The notes: generated from the sequence alone by a model not told the origin. Shown: positions 42,019 to 50,538, numbered from the stretch's first letter. The stretch: 64,000 nt of DNA from Streptomyces sp. NBC_00154 (GCF_026342835.1 NZ_JAPEMI010000001.1:2486501-2550500), one strand, 5' to 3'. Made by a program: numbers and translations.

Positions 42019-43185
42019 TCAGCGCCCCTTCGGCAGGCCGAGGATCCGCTCGGCGACGATGTTCTGCTGGATCTGCGAGGTGCCCGCGGCGATCGTGTAC
42101 GAGAGCGAGGTCAGCCGGTCCAGGACCCACTCCCGGTCCAGATCGGCCCCGTCCGCTCCGAGCACCTCGGCCGCCGCGTCGTACAGCTCCTGGCGGGCCT
42201 GCGAGTAGCGCAGCTTGAAGACCGAGCCGCCGGTGCCGGGCACGCCACCGGCGACCCCGGCCCGCTGCACCTCGCTGACGTTCCACTGGGTGAGCCGCCA
42301 CAGCGCCCGGAATTCGGCGTTCAGCCTGCCGAGCGTCCTGCGCAGCACCGGGTCGTCCCAGCGGCCGTTCGCCCGGGCCTCGGCGGCCAGGGCGGCCAGC
42401 GTGCGACGGCAGGCGACGACCTCGCCGACGAACGCCGTACCGCGCTCGAAGGAGAGGGTGACCATGGTGACCCGCCAGCCGTCGTTCTCCGCGCCGACCC
42501 GGTGGGAGACCGGCACCCGCACCTCGTCGAGGAACATCTCGGCGAATTCGGTGGACCCGGCGAGCGTCCGCAGCGGGCGGACGGTGACGCCGGGGGTGTC
42601 CATCCGCATCGCGAGCCAGCTGATCCCGCGGTGTTTCGGCGCGGCCGGATCCGTGCGCACCAGCAGCTCGCACCAGTCGGCGACCTCCGCGTGCGAGGTC
42701 CAGATCTTCTGGCCGCTGACCACGTAGTGGTCGCCGTCACGGACCGCCCGGGTCCGCAGCGATGCCAGGTCGGAGCCCGCTTCCGGTTCGCTGAACCCCT
42801 GGCACCAGATCTCGTCCCCGCGCAGGACCGGCGGCAGCCAGCGGGCCCGCTGCTCGGCCGTGCCCTCGGTGGCGATCGTCGGCCCGGCGTGCAGCAGCCC
42901 GACGAAGTTCGCGCCGACGTACGGCGCCCCGGCCCTCTCCGTCTCCTCCAGGAAGATCAGGTGCTGTGTGGGGGTGGCGCCCCGCCCGCCCGCGTCGACG
43001 GGCCAGTGCAGGCCCGCGTACCCGGCGTCGTGCAGCATCCGCTGCCAGGCGGTGTCGTACGCCCGCCGCCCCGGCCAGTCGTCGGGACGGGGCTTGGCGG
43101 GCAGTCCGGGCAGCACGTCGCCGAGCCACTCCCGCAGCCGCGCCCGGAACTCCTCCTCCTCGGGCGTGTACGACAGATCCGTCAC
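42019..43185 (-). CDS. Acyl-CoA dehydrogenase, IQ-NI-type subunit, copy 2
   Basis: A 388-aa acyl-CoA dehydrogenase, the larger partner of the 41058 gene. DLSYTPEEEEFRARLREWL starts the helical domain. CQGFSEPEAGSDLASLRTRA and YVVSGQKIWTSHAEVADWC are the flavin-loop and strand segments. The C-terminus is TIAAGTSQIQQNIVAERILGLP. GTG 43185 overlaps the amidohydrolase stop (GTGA at 43182-43185), so translation is coupled. Similarity to 36856-38007 in order and motifs marks them as paralogs. As a pair with the next gene it probably forms a heterotetramer. Confidence 0.88.
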   Translation of the reverse strand: MTDLSYTPEEEEFRARLREWLGDVLPGLPAKPRPDDWPGRRAYDTAWQRMLHDAGYAGLHWPVDAGGRGATPTQHLIFLEETERAGAPYVGANFVGLLHAGPTIATEGTAEQRARWLPPVLRGDEIWCQGFSEPEAGSDLASLRTRAVRDGDHYVVSGQKIWTSHAEVADWCELLVRTDPAAPKHRGISWLAMRMDTPGVTVRPLRTLAGSTEFAEMFLDEVRVPVSHRVGAENDGWRVTMVTLSFERGTAFVGEVVACRRTLAALAAEARANGRWDDPVLRRTLGRLNAEFRALWRLTQWNVSEVQRAGVAGGVPGTGGSVFKLRYSQARQELYDAAAEVLGADGADLDREWVLDRLTSLSYTIAAGTSQIQQNIVAERILGLPKGR

Positions 43186-44387
43186 TTGCCGAGGTCCCGG
43201 TCCAGGTCCAGACCCAGCATCCGGATCGCGTTTCCGCGCATCAGTTTGTAGACGGTCTCGTCGTCCAGTCCCTTGACGTGGTCGAGGGCGACCTCCTTCG
43301 TGTGCGGAAAGGTCGAGTCGACGTGCGGGTAGTCGGTCTCGAACGTCGCGTTGTCCCGCCCGACCACATCGAGCGACGCGACACCGTGCTTGTCGCGGAA
43401 GAAGCAGCAGAACATCTGCCGGTAGTAGTACGTCGACGGCGGTTCGGGGATCAGATCGCGCACCCCGCCCCACGCCCGGTGCTCCTTCCACACGTCGTCG
43501 GCGCGCTCCAGGGCGTACGGGATCCACCCCATCTGGCCCTCGCTGTAGGCGAGCTTCAGCCGCGGGTACTTCACCAGCACCCCGCTGAACAGGAAGTCCA
43601 TCATCGAGGCCATCGCGTTGTTGAAGGAGAGCGAGGCCTGTACGGCGGGCGGGGCGTCCGGCGAGGCGGCCGGCATCTGCGAGCTGGACCCGATGTGCAT
43701 GTTGACGACCGTGCCGGTGTCCTGGCAGATCGCGAAGAACGGGTCCCAGTGGCCGGTGTGGATCGACGGCAGCCCGAGATGCGTCGGGATCTCCGAGAAG
43801 GTCACCGCCCGCACCCCGCGCGCGGCGTTCCGCTTGATCTCCGCGACCGCCAGGTCGATGTCCCAGAGCGGGATGATGCAGAGCGGGATCAGCCGGCCGC
43901 CGCTGTCGCCGCACCATTCCTCCACCATCCAGTCGTTGTAGGCGCGGACACACGCAACCGCCACTTCTTTGTCCTGCGCCTCGGCGAAGGTCTGGCCGCA
44001 GAAGCGCGGGAAGGTGGGGAAGCAGAGCGACGCCTCGACGTGGTTGAGGTCCATGTCCTTGAGCCGCTCGACCGGGTCCCAGCAGCCCCGGCGCATCTCG
44101 GCGCGGGTGATGCCCTCCAGCGTCATGTCGTCGCGGTCGAAGCCGACGGCGGCGATGTTCCGCTTGTACGGGAACTTCAGGTCCTCGTAGATCCACCAGT
44201 CGGTCGGCGGGCCGTCCGGATCCATGGTGATGACGTACTTGCCGCCCGTGTACGCCAGCTCGCCGATGCCCGCGGTGAGCGGCTGCGGACCGCGGTCGCG
44301 GTACTTGGCGGGCAGCCAGGTCGAGAAGAGGTGCGGCGGCTCGATCACATGGTCGTCGACGCTGACGATCCGAGGCAGTTCCGTCAT
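43182..44387 (-). CDS. Amidohydrolase-2 family protein (ACMSD-like), copy 2
   Basis: A 401-aa TIM-barrel hydrolase paralogous to 277-1503. It shares IVSVDDHVIEPP at the N-terminus (metal-binding D-x-H), FPTFPRFCGQTFAEAQDKE, DWMVEEWCG, VTFSEIPTHLGLPSIHTG and FETDYPHVDSTFP near the C-terminus. ATG 44387 lies behind GGGGAC. It leads an operon with the two acyl-CoA dehydrogenase subunits, so the hydrolase and dehydrogenases likely act on successive intermediates. The operator at 44451-44465 lies 64 bases upstream. Whether it cleaves a ring, an amide or a carboxylate cannot be told from sequence alone. Confidence 0.88.
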   Translation of the reverse strand: MTELPRIVSVDDHVIEPPHLFSTWLPAKYRDRGPQPLTAGIGELAYTGGKYVITMDPDGPPTDWWIYEDLKFPYKRNIAAVGFDRDDMTLEGITRAEMRRGCWDPVERLKDMDLNHVEASLCFPTFPRFCGQTFAEAQDKEVAVACVRAYNDWMVEEWCGDSGGRLIPLCIIPLWDIDLAVAEIKRNAARGVRAVTFSEIPTHLGLPSIHTGHWDPFFAICQDTGTVVNMHIGSSSQMPAASPDAPPAVQASLSFNNAMASMMDFLFSGVLVKYPRLKLAYSEGQMGWIPYALERADDVWKEHRAWGGVRDLIPEPPSTYYYRQMFCCFFRDKHGVASLDVVGRDNATFETDYPHVDSTFPHTKEVALDHVKGLDDETVYKLMRGNAIRMLGLDLDRDLGK

Positions 44388-44450
44388 GGTGTCCCCTTCG
44401 GCGCACACGGCTCGTACCGGATGCGTGTCCGGTACGCATCCGATACGTAT

Positions 44451-44465
44451 CTGATGACCCGTCAG
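44451..44465. promoter_or_regulatory. Regulon operator CTGAT-GACCC-GTCAG before amidohydrolase copy 2
   Basis: One mismatch in the left arm (CTGAT); flanks extend the symmetry (ATCTGAT...GTCAGAT). It is paired with the site at 44540-44554 across the divergent promoter region. Confidence 0.8.
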
Positions 44466-44539
44466 ATTCAGTTCGGCTCCCAGGCTAGCTCCGCACCCCT
44501 GGACCGACAAGGCGCAGCGCTCTACGCTCTCCGCACGAT

Positions 44540-44554
44540 CTGACTACCCGTCAG
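44540..44554. promoter_or_regulatory. Regulon operator CTGAC-TACCC-GTCAG before the second AMP-forming ligase gene
   Basis: Perfect arms, 22 bases before the GTG start at 44577. With the site 89 bases to its left, each divergent promoter has its own operator, as in the 17870/17951 gap. Confidence 0.87.
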
Positions 44555-44576
44555 CTATGAGGGAGCGGGGAACGCA

Positions 44577-46121
44577 GTGAACGAGACCGCACACGCCCTG
44601 GGCGCATCGGCCACCTTCTGGGAGCTCATCGAGCGCCGCGCCGCGCTGACCCCGGACCGCCCCGTCCTCCTCCAGGACGACCGCTCCCTCACCTTCGGCG
44701 AACTGCGCGAGCGCTGCGAGCGGGTCGCGGCCGGGCTGTACGGGCTGGGGGTGCGCCCCGGCAGTGTGGTCGCCTGGCAGCTGCCGACCCGCCTCGAAAC
44801 GGCGCTGCTCTCCTTCGCCCTCACCCGGATCGGGGCCGTCCAGACACCCGTCATCCCGTTCTACCGGGACCGCGAGGTGGGGTTCGCGCTGCGCGAGTCG
44901 AAGGCCGGCTTCTTCGCCGTACCCGGCGCCTGGCGCGGCTTCGACCACACGGCGATGGCGCACCGGCTGGCCGCGGAGCTGGACCGTCCGCCGCTGATAT
45001 TCGAGGCGTACGACCAGCTGCCGGACGCCGACCCGGCGGTACTGCCCGCACCGCCCACCGACGGCACGGCGGTGCGCTGGATCTACTGGACGTCGGGGAC
45101 GACCTCCGATCCGAAGGGCGTCCTGCACACCGACCGCAGCCTGATCGCGGGCGGCTCGTGCCTGGCCCACGCGCTGCACCTGTCGGCCGACGACATCGGC
45201 TCGATGGCGTTCCCGTTCGCCCATATCGCCGGGCCGGACTACACCGTGATGCTGCTGCTCTACGGCTTTCCGGCGGTCCTTTTCGAGCAGTTCGCCATGC
45301 CCGGCGCGCTGGACACCTACCGGCGCCACGGAGTGACGGTCGCGGGCGGCTCGACCGCCTTCTACTCGATGTTCCTGACCGAACAGCGCAAGGACCCCAC
45401 GGCCAGGGTGGTCCCCACCCTGCGGCTGCTGGCGGGCGGCGGGGCCCCGAAGCCGCCGGAGATCTACCACGCGGTCGTACGGGAGATGGGCGTCCAGCTC
45501 ACCCACGGCTACGGCATGACCGAGGTCCCCATGATCACCATGGGCGTCCCGGACGACACGGTGGAGCACCTCGCCGAGACGGAGGGCCGGCCGCCCGAGG
45601 GCATGGAGATACGGATCACCGACGAGGACGGCAAGCCGCTGCCGTACGGCACGGACGGCGAGGTACGGCTGCGCGGGGAGGCCGTCTGCCGGGGCTATCT
45701 GGACGCCGACGCGACACAGGACGCCTTCGACGGGGACGGCTTCCTCGTCACCGGTGATGTCGGCCATCTCCGGAGGAGCGGCCACCTGGTCCTCACCGGC
45801 CGGCTCAAGGACATCATCATCCGCAAGGGCGAGAACATCTCCGCCAAGGAGATCGAGGACCTCCTCCACCGCCACCCCGGCGTGGCCGACGCGGCCGTGA
45901 TCGGCCTGCCGGACATGGAGCGCGGAGAACGCGTCTGCGCGGTCGTCGAGCAGCCGGCCGGGGCCGGGACGCTGACGCTGGCGGAGCTCGCCGGGTATCT
46001 GCGCACGGAGGGACTCGCGGTGCACAAGCTGCCCGAGCAGCTGGAGGTGGTGGACGCGCTGCCGCGTAATGAGACGCTGCGCAAGGTGCTCAAGTACAAG
46101 CTGCGCGAGCAGTTCTCCTGA
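44577..46121 (+). CDS. AMP-forming acyl-CoA ligase, copy 2
   Basis: A 514-aa ANL-superfamily ligase. RWIYWTSGTTSDPKGVLHT is the P-loop; YGMTEVPM, GFLVTGDVGHLRRSGHLVLTGR and KDIIIRKGENISAKEIEDLL are the later core motifs; PRNETLRKVLKYKL at the C-terminus carries the catalytic Lys, although the usual Thr/Ser-Gly-Lys is changed to LRK. Resemblance is to the medium-chain and cyclohexane-carboxylate-CoA ligase side of the family rather than to the FadD3-like copy at 5828. It is monocistronic under its own operator. It probably activates another acid of the same pathway. Confidence 0.86.
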   Translation: MNETAHALGASATFWELIERRAALTPDRPVLLQDDRSLTFGELRERCERVAAGLYGLGVRPGSVVAWQLPTRLETALLSFALTRIGAVQTPVIPFYRDREVGFALRESKAGFFAVPGAWRGFDHTAMAHRLAAELDRPPLIFEAYDQLPDADPAVLPAPPTDGTAVRWIYWTSGTTSDPKGVLHTDRSLIAGGSCLAHALHLSADDIGSMAFPFAHIAGPDYTVMLLLYGFPAVLFEQFAMPGALDTYRRHGVTVAGGSTAFYSMFLTEQRKDPTARVVPTLRLLAGGGAPKPPEIYHAVVREMGVQLTHGYGMTEVPMITMGVPDDTVEHLAETEGRPPEGMEIRITDEDGKPLPYGTDGEVRLRGEAVCRGYLDADATQDAFDGDGFLVTGDVGHLRRSGHLVLTGRLKDIIIRKGENISAKEIEDLLHRHPGVADAAVIGLPDMERGERVCAVVEQPAGAGTLTLAELAGYLRTEGLAVHKLPEQLEVVDALPRNETLRKVLKYKLREQFS

Positions 46122-46184
46122 TACGCGCACAACAGGACACACTCCGCGCACCGGCGGGAGACACCTCCGCGGACGCGCGGGACA

Positions 46185-46210
46185 CCCCACCCCGGCGCGC
46201 CGGGGTGGGG
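46185..46210. terminator. Perfect palindrome between the ligase and EF-hand genes
   Basis: CCCCACCCCGGCG followed directly by CGCCGGGGTGGGG: 13+13 bases, effectively an 11-bp stem with a CGCG loop. It separates two convergent genes and ends both. Confidence 0.75.
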
Positions 46211-46288
46211 CCGGGTGGGGCCCCGGCGAGGAGGCCACGCACCCGGCCCGGTCGGTGGGGCGCTGCGGACCGGTCCGGAGGAAAGGCC

Positions 46289-46810
46289 CTACGCGTCCGG
46301 TTCGATCACCGTGAAGTAGACGGCGAACGCGGCCACCGCGTCCTCCTCGGCGATCCGGCCATCATGGTCCGCATCCAGGCTCCGTGCCGCCAGGCTCGCC
46401 GATTCGGCACTCGCACCGAGCACCTTCAGCGCACGCTCCACGGCCGGCACCGAGGCCGCGCCGTTGTTGTCGTCGTCGGCCACGGCGATCGCCGCGCGCA
46501 GGAACGGGCGGGCGATCTCCGCGAAGCGCTCGGGGTTGTCGCGCAGCCGTTTCACGGCCCCGCCCACGAACTCCTCACGGGTGACGCGCTGGTCCCCGTC
46601 CACGTCGGCGATGCCCGCCATGCCCTGCCAGAAGGCCTCGGCCCCGGTGTAGAGCGCCTGGCCCTTGTCGCAGCGGGCCGTCGTGCCGAATTCGGCGAGC
46701 AGACGGGCCGCGGCGGCATTGAAATCGGCGCGATCGATGTATCCGTTGCCGTCCTGGTCGAAGGCGGCGAACCGGAAAGCGATCTTGCGCTCGTACTCTG
46801 CGCTGTCCAT
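46289..46810 (-). CDS. EF-hand calcium-binding protein (calerythrin/CabB-like)
   Basis: A 173-aa cytoplasmic protein with four EF-hand loops. The first, at residues 18-29 (DQDGNGYIDRAD), and the second (DVDGDQRVTREE, near 69) look fully functional. The third (DDDNNGAASVPA) lacks the last acidic ligand and is probably weak. The fourth (DADHDGRIAEED) is good. This four-loop spacing is that of actinobacterial calerythrin, a calcium buffer or sensor. There is no signal peptide. It is monocistronic and ends at the palindrome shared with the ligase gene. Confidence 0.9.
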   Translation of the reverse strand: MDSAEYERKIAFRFAAFDQDGNGYIDRADFNAAAARLLAEFGTTARCDKGQALYTGAEAFWQGMAGIADVDGDQRVTREEFVGGAVKRLRDNPERFAEIARPFLRAAIAVADDDNNGAASVPAVERALKVLGASAESASLAARSLDADHDGRIAEEDAVAAFAVYFTVIEPDA

Positions 46811-46903
46811 GCGGGGAGCGTACGACGCCGAAGGGCGTCACGTGTCACTTACGCGCGCCACCGGTGTTACAACCTGGTCTTAACACGGGGTGGCGGACAC
46901 GTT

Positions 46904-47278
46904 TCAGGCCGAGAGCGGCTGGGCCTCTTCGTCGACGGCCGCGTCCCGGTCGGGGTAGACCTCGAACAGCCGTCGTACGCCGAGGGCGGCCAGCACCCGG
47001 TTGACGTGGGAGCCCTCCTCGGCGCCGCGGGCGGGCAGGATCAGTCGCAGCCGGCCACCGCAGGAGCGCATCAGGCGGCGGGCGGCGACCAGTACGCCGA
47101 CGCCGCTGGAATCGCAGAACAGCACCTCGGAGAGGTCGAGCACCACATCGTGCCGCCCGAAGGCAACCGCGTCGTGGATGCTCTGGCGGACGACCGGTGA
47201 CGTCACCAGATCCAGTTCGCCGTATATGCGCAGTACGGTCCATGGGCCCTGCTCGGTCTCGGCCACTTGCAGAGTCAC
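46904..47278 (-). CDS. STAS-domain anti-sigma-factor antagonist
   Basis: A 124-aa STAS protein when read from GTG 47278: TLQVAETEQGPWTVLRIYGELDLVTS, then VVLDLSEVLFCDSSGVGVLVAARRL, whose Ser in DSSGVG is the residue phosphorylated by RsbW-type kinases. LRLILPARGAEEGSHVNRVLAALGV follows. Such proteins release a sigma factor from its ATPase anti-sigma factor in their dephosphorylated state. A longer frame reaches 47386 but adds a sequence without STAS character and with no better ribosome site. A partner ATPase exists at 40035-40529, 6 kb away, but pairing is not demonstrated. Confidence 0.85.
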   Translation of the reverse strand: MTLQVAETEQGPWTVLRIYGELDLVTSPVVRQSIHDAVAFGRHDVVLDLSEVLFCDSSGVGVLVAARRLMRSCGGRLRLILPARGAEEGSHVNRVLAALGVRRLFEVYPDRDAAVDEEAQPLSA

Positions 47279-47498
47279 GCAACTCGGCCTCTCGTTCCAG
47301 GGATCCCAGAGATCCGGAAGTATCCGTTCCTCCTCGCGGCTGCCCCACCGCGCGCCTATGAAACACCGACCCGCCGAGGAAGGCACAGCTGATTTCAGGC
47401 AGAAATGATCACTTCAGGTCCGATTCCAACACCCTGGACGCCGCATTCCCTACCATCCAGGGCGTTCGCCGGGGCGTACTTGCCGCAAAGAGACGTGC

Positions 47499-48185
47499 AT
47501 GGTCAGTACGGCCGACTACATTCGACGGGACGAGGGGTACAGGGCTGGGGGTCCTATGGCGAAAGACACACCACCCCGCTGGGACCGCAAGATGCAGCAA
47601 CGGCTGGCACGCGGCGAGGCGGCGGCCCTCGGCGAGCTCTACGACCGTTTCGCGTCGCTCGTACACAGCCAGGCCCACCGGATGCTCGACGACGAGCCGG
47701 CCGCCGACCTGGTGACCCGCGAAGTCTTCGGTTACGTGTGGGAGAACCCCGACGCGTACGACCCCAAGCAGGGCTCGATGCGGTCCTGGGTGGCCCGGCT
47801 CACCCACCGCCAGTCCGTGCGGCGGCTGCGTGGGACAGCACCGTCCGCGTTCGCGCAGGGATACGAGGACGGGACCGACGACGACGGCAGCGAGACCGGC
47901 GATGCGGAAGACACCGTTGCCCGGGAGGAACTGGAGGAGCGGGTGAGGCGCGCCACGGCCTCGGCCCGCGCCGACTACATCGTCGCCTCCATGCCCGCAC
48001 CGCTGCGGGCCGCGCTGGAGCTCGCGTACATCCAGCGCAGGGACTACCGGCAGACCGCGGCCGACCTCGGGGTGACCGAGGACGAGGCCCGCCGTCGCCT
48101 GCGGCTCGGGCTGCAGCTGCTCTCCACCGCCAACACCCGCCCGCTCGAAGGGTCCTCGCCACCCGGATACGGACGGGCCCTGTGA
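47499..48185 (+). CDS. ECF-type RNA polymerase sigma factor
   Basis: A 228-aa sigma-70-family factor with region 2 (about 30-110: LARGEAAALGELYDRFASLVHSQA, REVFGYVWENPDAYDPKQGS) and region 4 (about 160-215: MPAPLRAALELAYIQRRDYRQTAADLGVTEDEARRRLRLG), typical of extracytoplasmic-function sigma factors. Region 2.3 is shortened and the linker is unusually acidic (GTDDDGSETGDAEDT). The start is ATG 47499, or ATG 47556 with a better G-rich ribosome site. It overlaps the next gene by four bases (GTGA), the usual sigma/anti-sigma arrangement. Confidence 0.87.
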   Translation: MVSTADYIRRDEGYRAGGPMAKDTPPRWDRKMQQRLARGEAAALGELYDRFASLVHSQAHRMLDDEPAADLVTREVFGYVWENPDAYDPKQGSMRSWVARLTHRQSVRRLRGTAPSAFAQGYEDGTDDDGSETGDAEDTVAREELEERVRRATASARADYIVASMPAPLRAALELAYIQRRDYRQTAADLGVTEDEARRRLRLGLQLLSTANTRPLEGSSPPGYGRAL

Positions 48186-49591
48186 GCGCGAACGACGACG
48201 CGGACGGGCGCGAGGGCAACGGGCGCGAGGACGAGGTGCAGGGCCCACGGCGCATACCGGGACCGCGGGCCGCCGCGGACGACTTCGACCTCGACGCCGT
48301 ACCGCTGCCCGCCCCGCGCACGGACCCCACACAGCAGGGGGCACCGGAGCCCGAAGCGGAGCCGGAGTCCACGGCTGAACCGGCGGTGCCGGCGGGACCG
48401 ACGGAGCCCACGGGACGTACGGCACCCATGGAACCCCCGGCAGCGCCGGCCCTGGCGACCCCGCCTGCCCTGGTGCTCCCCCACCGCGTCCTCAAGTCCC
48501 TCCTCGGCGCGTGGGCCCTCGCCGCCTGTTCCGCCGAGGAGACCGAAGCCGTCGAGGCGCACCTCACCGAGTGCGCCGCCTGTGCGGACGAGGCGCTGCG
48601 GCTGCGCGACGCGGTCGGCCTGCTGCACACCGACGGCAGCCTGGACCTCGATCCGATGCTGCGCTCCCGGGTGCTCGACGCCTGTCTGAGCCGCCGCCCG
48701 GCCAAGATCCCGGTGCCGGACTGGGCCGCTCCGTACGACGCGGAGACCGCCCGGCTCGATGCGCTGCTCCGGGACATCGGCGGCTCCGAGTGGCACGCGC
48801 CGGTGCGGCTGAAGTGGTTCGAGCGTGAGCGGGCGGTCAACCGGAAGACGACGGTCGCCGGCGTGATCGGCCATCTCATGACCGTCGACGGACTGGTCGG
48901 CACGGCCCTCGGCCTGGACGATCCGCTCGGCAACGCCACCGCCGAGCGGGGCGGCGGCGTCCCGCTCTCCCCCGGCGCGCGCACCGAGGCGTACTGGTCG
49001 GCCGCCCGGCGCCCGCCCACCCGGGCCGTCCGCGGGCCCTGGCGCGAGCAGAGCCACGCCCTCATCCGCACGGTGTCCTTCGCCGGCCGCGGGGCCGCCG
49101 AGCTCTCCGTCTCGTACGGGGACTTCGCCCATCCGCTGCAGGACTCCATGCTGGACCGGGCCTTCGAGTGCTGGGTGCACGGCGGTGACATCGCGAACGC
49201 GGTGGACTATCCGTACGAGGCCCCGTCAGCCGCCCATCTCCACCGGATGATCGACCTGGCCGCGCGGCTCCTCCCGGCTGCCCTCGCCGGACGTCGCCGG
49301 GCCGGACTCGCAGGGCCCGCCCGCCATCTGGTGACGGCCGGTTCGCCGGGCCGTTCGCTCCATCTGGAGATCGAGGGCTCGGGCGGCGGCAACTGGTACA
49401 TCGCGCTGGACTCCCCGGCCGCGCTCGGCTCACCCGCCCACGCGGTCGCGCAGGTGGCGCTGGACGGCGCCGAGTTCTGCCAGCTGGTCGCGGGCCATGT
49501 GTCGCCCGTCGAGGCGGCGGCCGGGCAGGGGGGCGACCGCGAGGCGATCCGCGACGTCCTGTTCGCCGCGGCGTCCCTCAGCCGCCTCTGA
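48182..49591 (+). CDS. Zinc-finger anti-sigma factor fused to a maleylpyruvate-isomerase-like domain
   Basis: A 469-aa protein. An acidic, Pro/Ala-rich N-terminus (about 1-95) leads into an anti-sigma zinc-finger domain, with H-x3-C-x2-C in EAHLTECAACADEALRLRD near residue 125. A long C-terminal domain (about 180-465) follows, with GVIGHLMTVDGLVGTALGL and MLDRAFECWVHGGDIANAVDYP, resembling the mycothiol-dependent maleylpyruvate isomerase/DinB fold. No transmembrane helix is evident, so sensing is probably cytoplasmic, perhaps of thiol state. GTG 48182 overlaps the sigma gene's stop codon, giving coupled translation of sigma and anti-sigma. Confidence 0.85.
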   Translation: MSANDDADGREGNGREDEVQGPRRIPGPRAAADDFDLDAVPLPAPRTDPTQQGAPEPEAEPESTAEPAVPAGPTEPTGRTAPMEPPAAPALATPPALVLPHRVLKSLLGAWALAACSAEETEAVEAHLTECAACADEALRLRDAVGLLHTDGSLDLDPMLRSRVLDACLSRRPAKIPVPDWAAPYDAETARLDALLRDIGGSEWHAPVRLKWFERERAVNRKTTVAGVIGHLMTVDGLVGTALGLDDPLGNATAERGGGVPLSPGARTEAYWSAARRPPTRAVRGPWREQSHALIRTVSFAGRGAAELSVSYGDFAHPLQDSMLDRAFECWVHGGDIANAVDYPYEAPSAAHLHRMIDLAARLLPAALAGRRRAGLAGPARHLVTAGSPGRSLHLEIEGSGGGNWYIALDSPAALGSPAHAVAQVALDGAEFCQLVAGHVSPVEAAAGQGGDREAIRDVLFAAASLSRL

Positions 49592-49622
49592 GCCGTACCG
49601 CAGCCGCCTCTGAGCCGTACCG
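49579..49622 (+). repeat. 22-bp tandem duplication spanning the anti-sigma stop codon
   Basis: Copy one 49579-49600 contains the stop TGA (49589-49591); copy two is 49601-49622, identical. It duplicates the last codons and trailer, so it does not change the protein. Confidence 0.9.
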
Positions 49623-49631
49623 TCCGGCGCG

Positions 49632-50510
49632 CTACGCGAAGATCACCGTGCGGCGGCCGTTGAGCAGAATGCGGCGCTCCGCGTGCCACTTCACCGCGCG
49701 GGCCAGTGCCTGGCACTCCACATCGCGCCCGATCGCGACCAGCTCGTCCGGCGTGACACCGTGCCCGACCCGCTCGACCTCCTGCTCGATGATCGGTCCC
49801 TCGTCGAGGTCGGCGGTCACATAGTGCGCCGTCGCACCGATCAGCTTCACCCCGCGGGCGTGCGCCTGGTGGTACGGCTTCGCGCCCTTGAAGCTGGGCA
49901 GGAAGGAGTGGTGGATGTTGATGATCCGGCCGCTGAGCTGCTTGCACAGGTCGTCCGAGAGGACCTGCATGTAGCGGGCGAGGACGACCAGCTCGACGTT
50001 CTCCGTGCGCACCAGCTCCAGCAGCTGCGCCTCCGCCTCCGGCTTGTTCTCCCTGGTGACCGGGATGTGCCGGAACGGGATGTCGTACGAGGCGACGAGC
50101 TCGGTGAAGTCCGTGTGGTTGGAGACGACGGCCGCGATCTCGACCGGCAGCGCACCGATGCTGGCGCGGAAGAGAAGATCGTTGAGGCAGTGGCCGAACT
50201 TGCTGACCATCAGTACGACCCGCATGCGCTCCGACGACCGGTGGATCTGCCACTCCATCCGGAACGAGTCCCCGACGGCGGCGAAGCTGGCGCGCAGTTT
50301 CTCCACGGTCACCGGGGCGTCCGCCGAGAAGTGGACGCGCATGAAGAAGAGACCCGTGTCGTGGTCACCGAACTGCTGACTGTCCTCGATGTTACAGCCG
50401 GTCATGAAGAGATAACTCGACACGGCGTGCACAATGCCCTGTCTGTCCGGGCACGAGAGGGTGAGGACGTACTGCTCGGGGACGGTCTCAGCAGGCTGCG
50501 GCGCGGTCAT
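49632..50510 (-). CDS. purU: Formyltetrahydrofolate deformylase
   Basis: A 292-aa PurU enzyme, which hydrolyses 10-formyltetrahydrofolate to tetrahydrofolate and formate and so balances one-carbon pools. The N-terminal ACT regulatory domain starts VLTLSCPDRQGIVHAVSSYLF and runs to about 100. The C-terminal formyltransferase-like domain carries the catalytic residues in INIHHSFLPSFKGAKPYHQAH (Asn and His) and GATAHYVTADLDEGPIIEQEV (Asp). ATG 50510 gives the conserved MTAPQPAETVPEQYVLT start; a longer reading by six codons has no ribosome site. The gene stands alone, just left of a small conserved hypothetical gene. Confidence 0.93.
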   Translation of the reverse strand: MTAPQPAETVPEQYVLTLSCPDRQGIVHAVSSYLFMTGCNIEDSQQFGDHDTGLFFMRVHFSADAPVTVEKLRASFAAVGDSFRMEWQIHRSSERMRVVLMVSKFGHCLNDLLFRASIGALPVEIAAVVSNHTDFTELVASYDIPFRHIPVTRENKPEAEAQLLELVRTENVELVVLARYMQVLSDDLCKQLSGRIINIHHSFLPSFKGAKPYHQAHARGVKLIGATAHYVTADLDEGPIIEQEVERVGHGVTPDELVAIGRDVECQALARAVKWHAERRILLNGRRTVIFA

Positions 50511-50538
50511 GTCCGTAGCGTGCCACACCGACCGCGGT

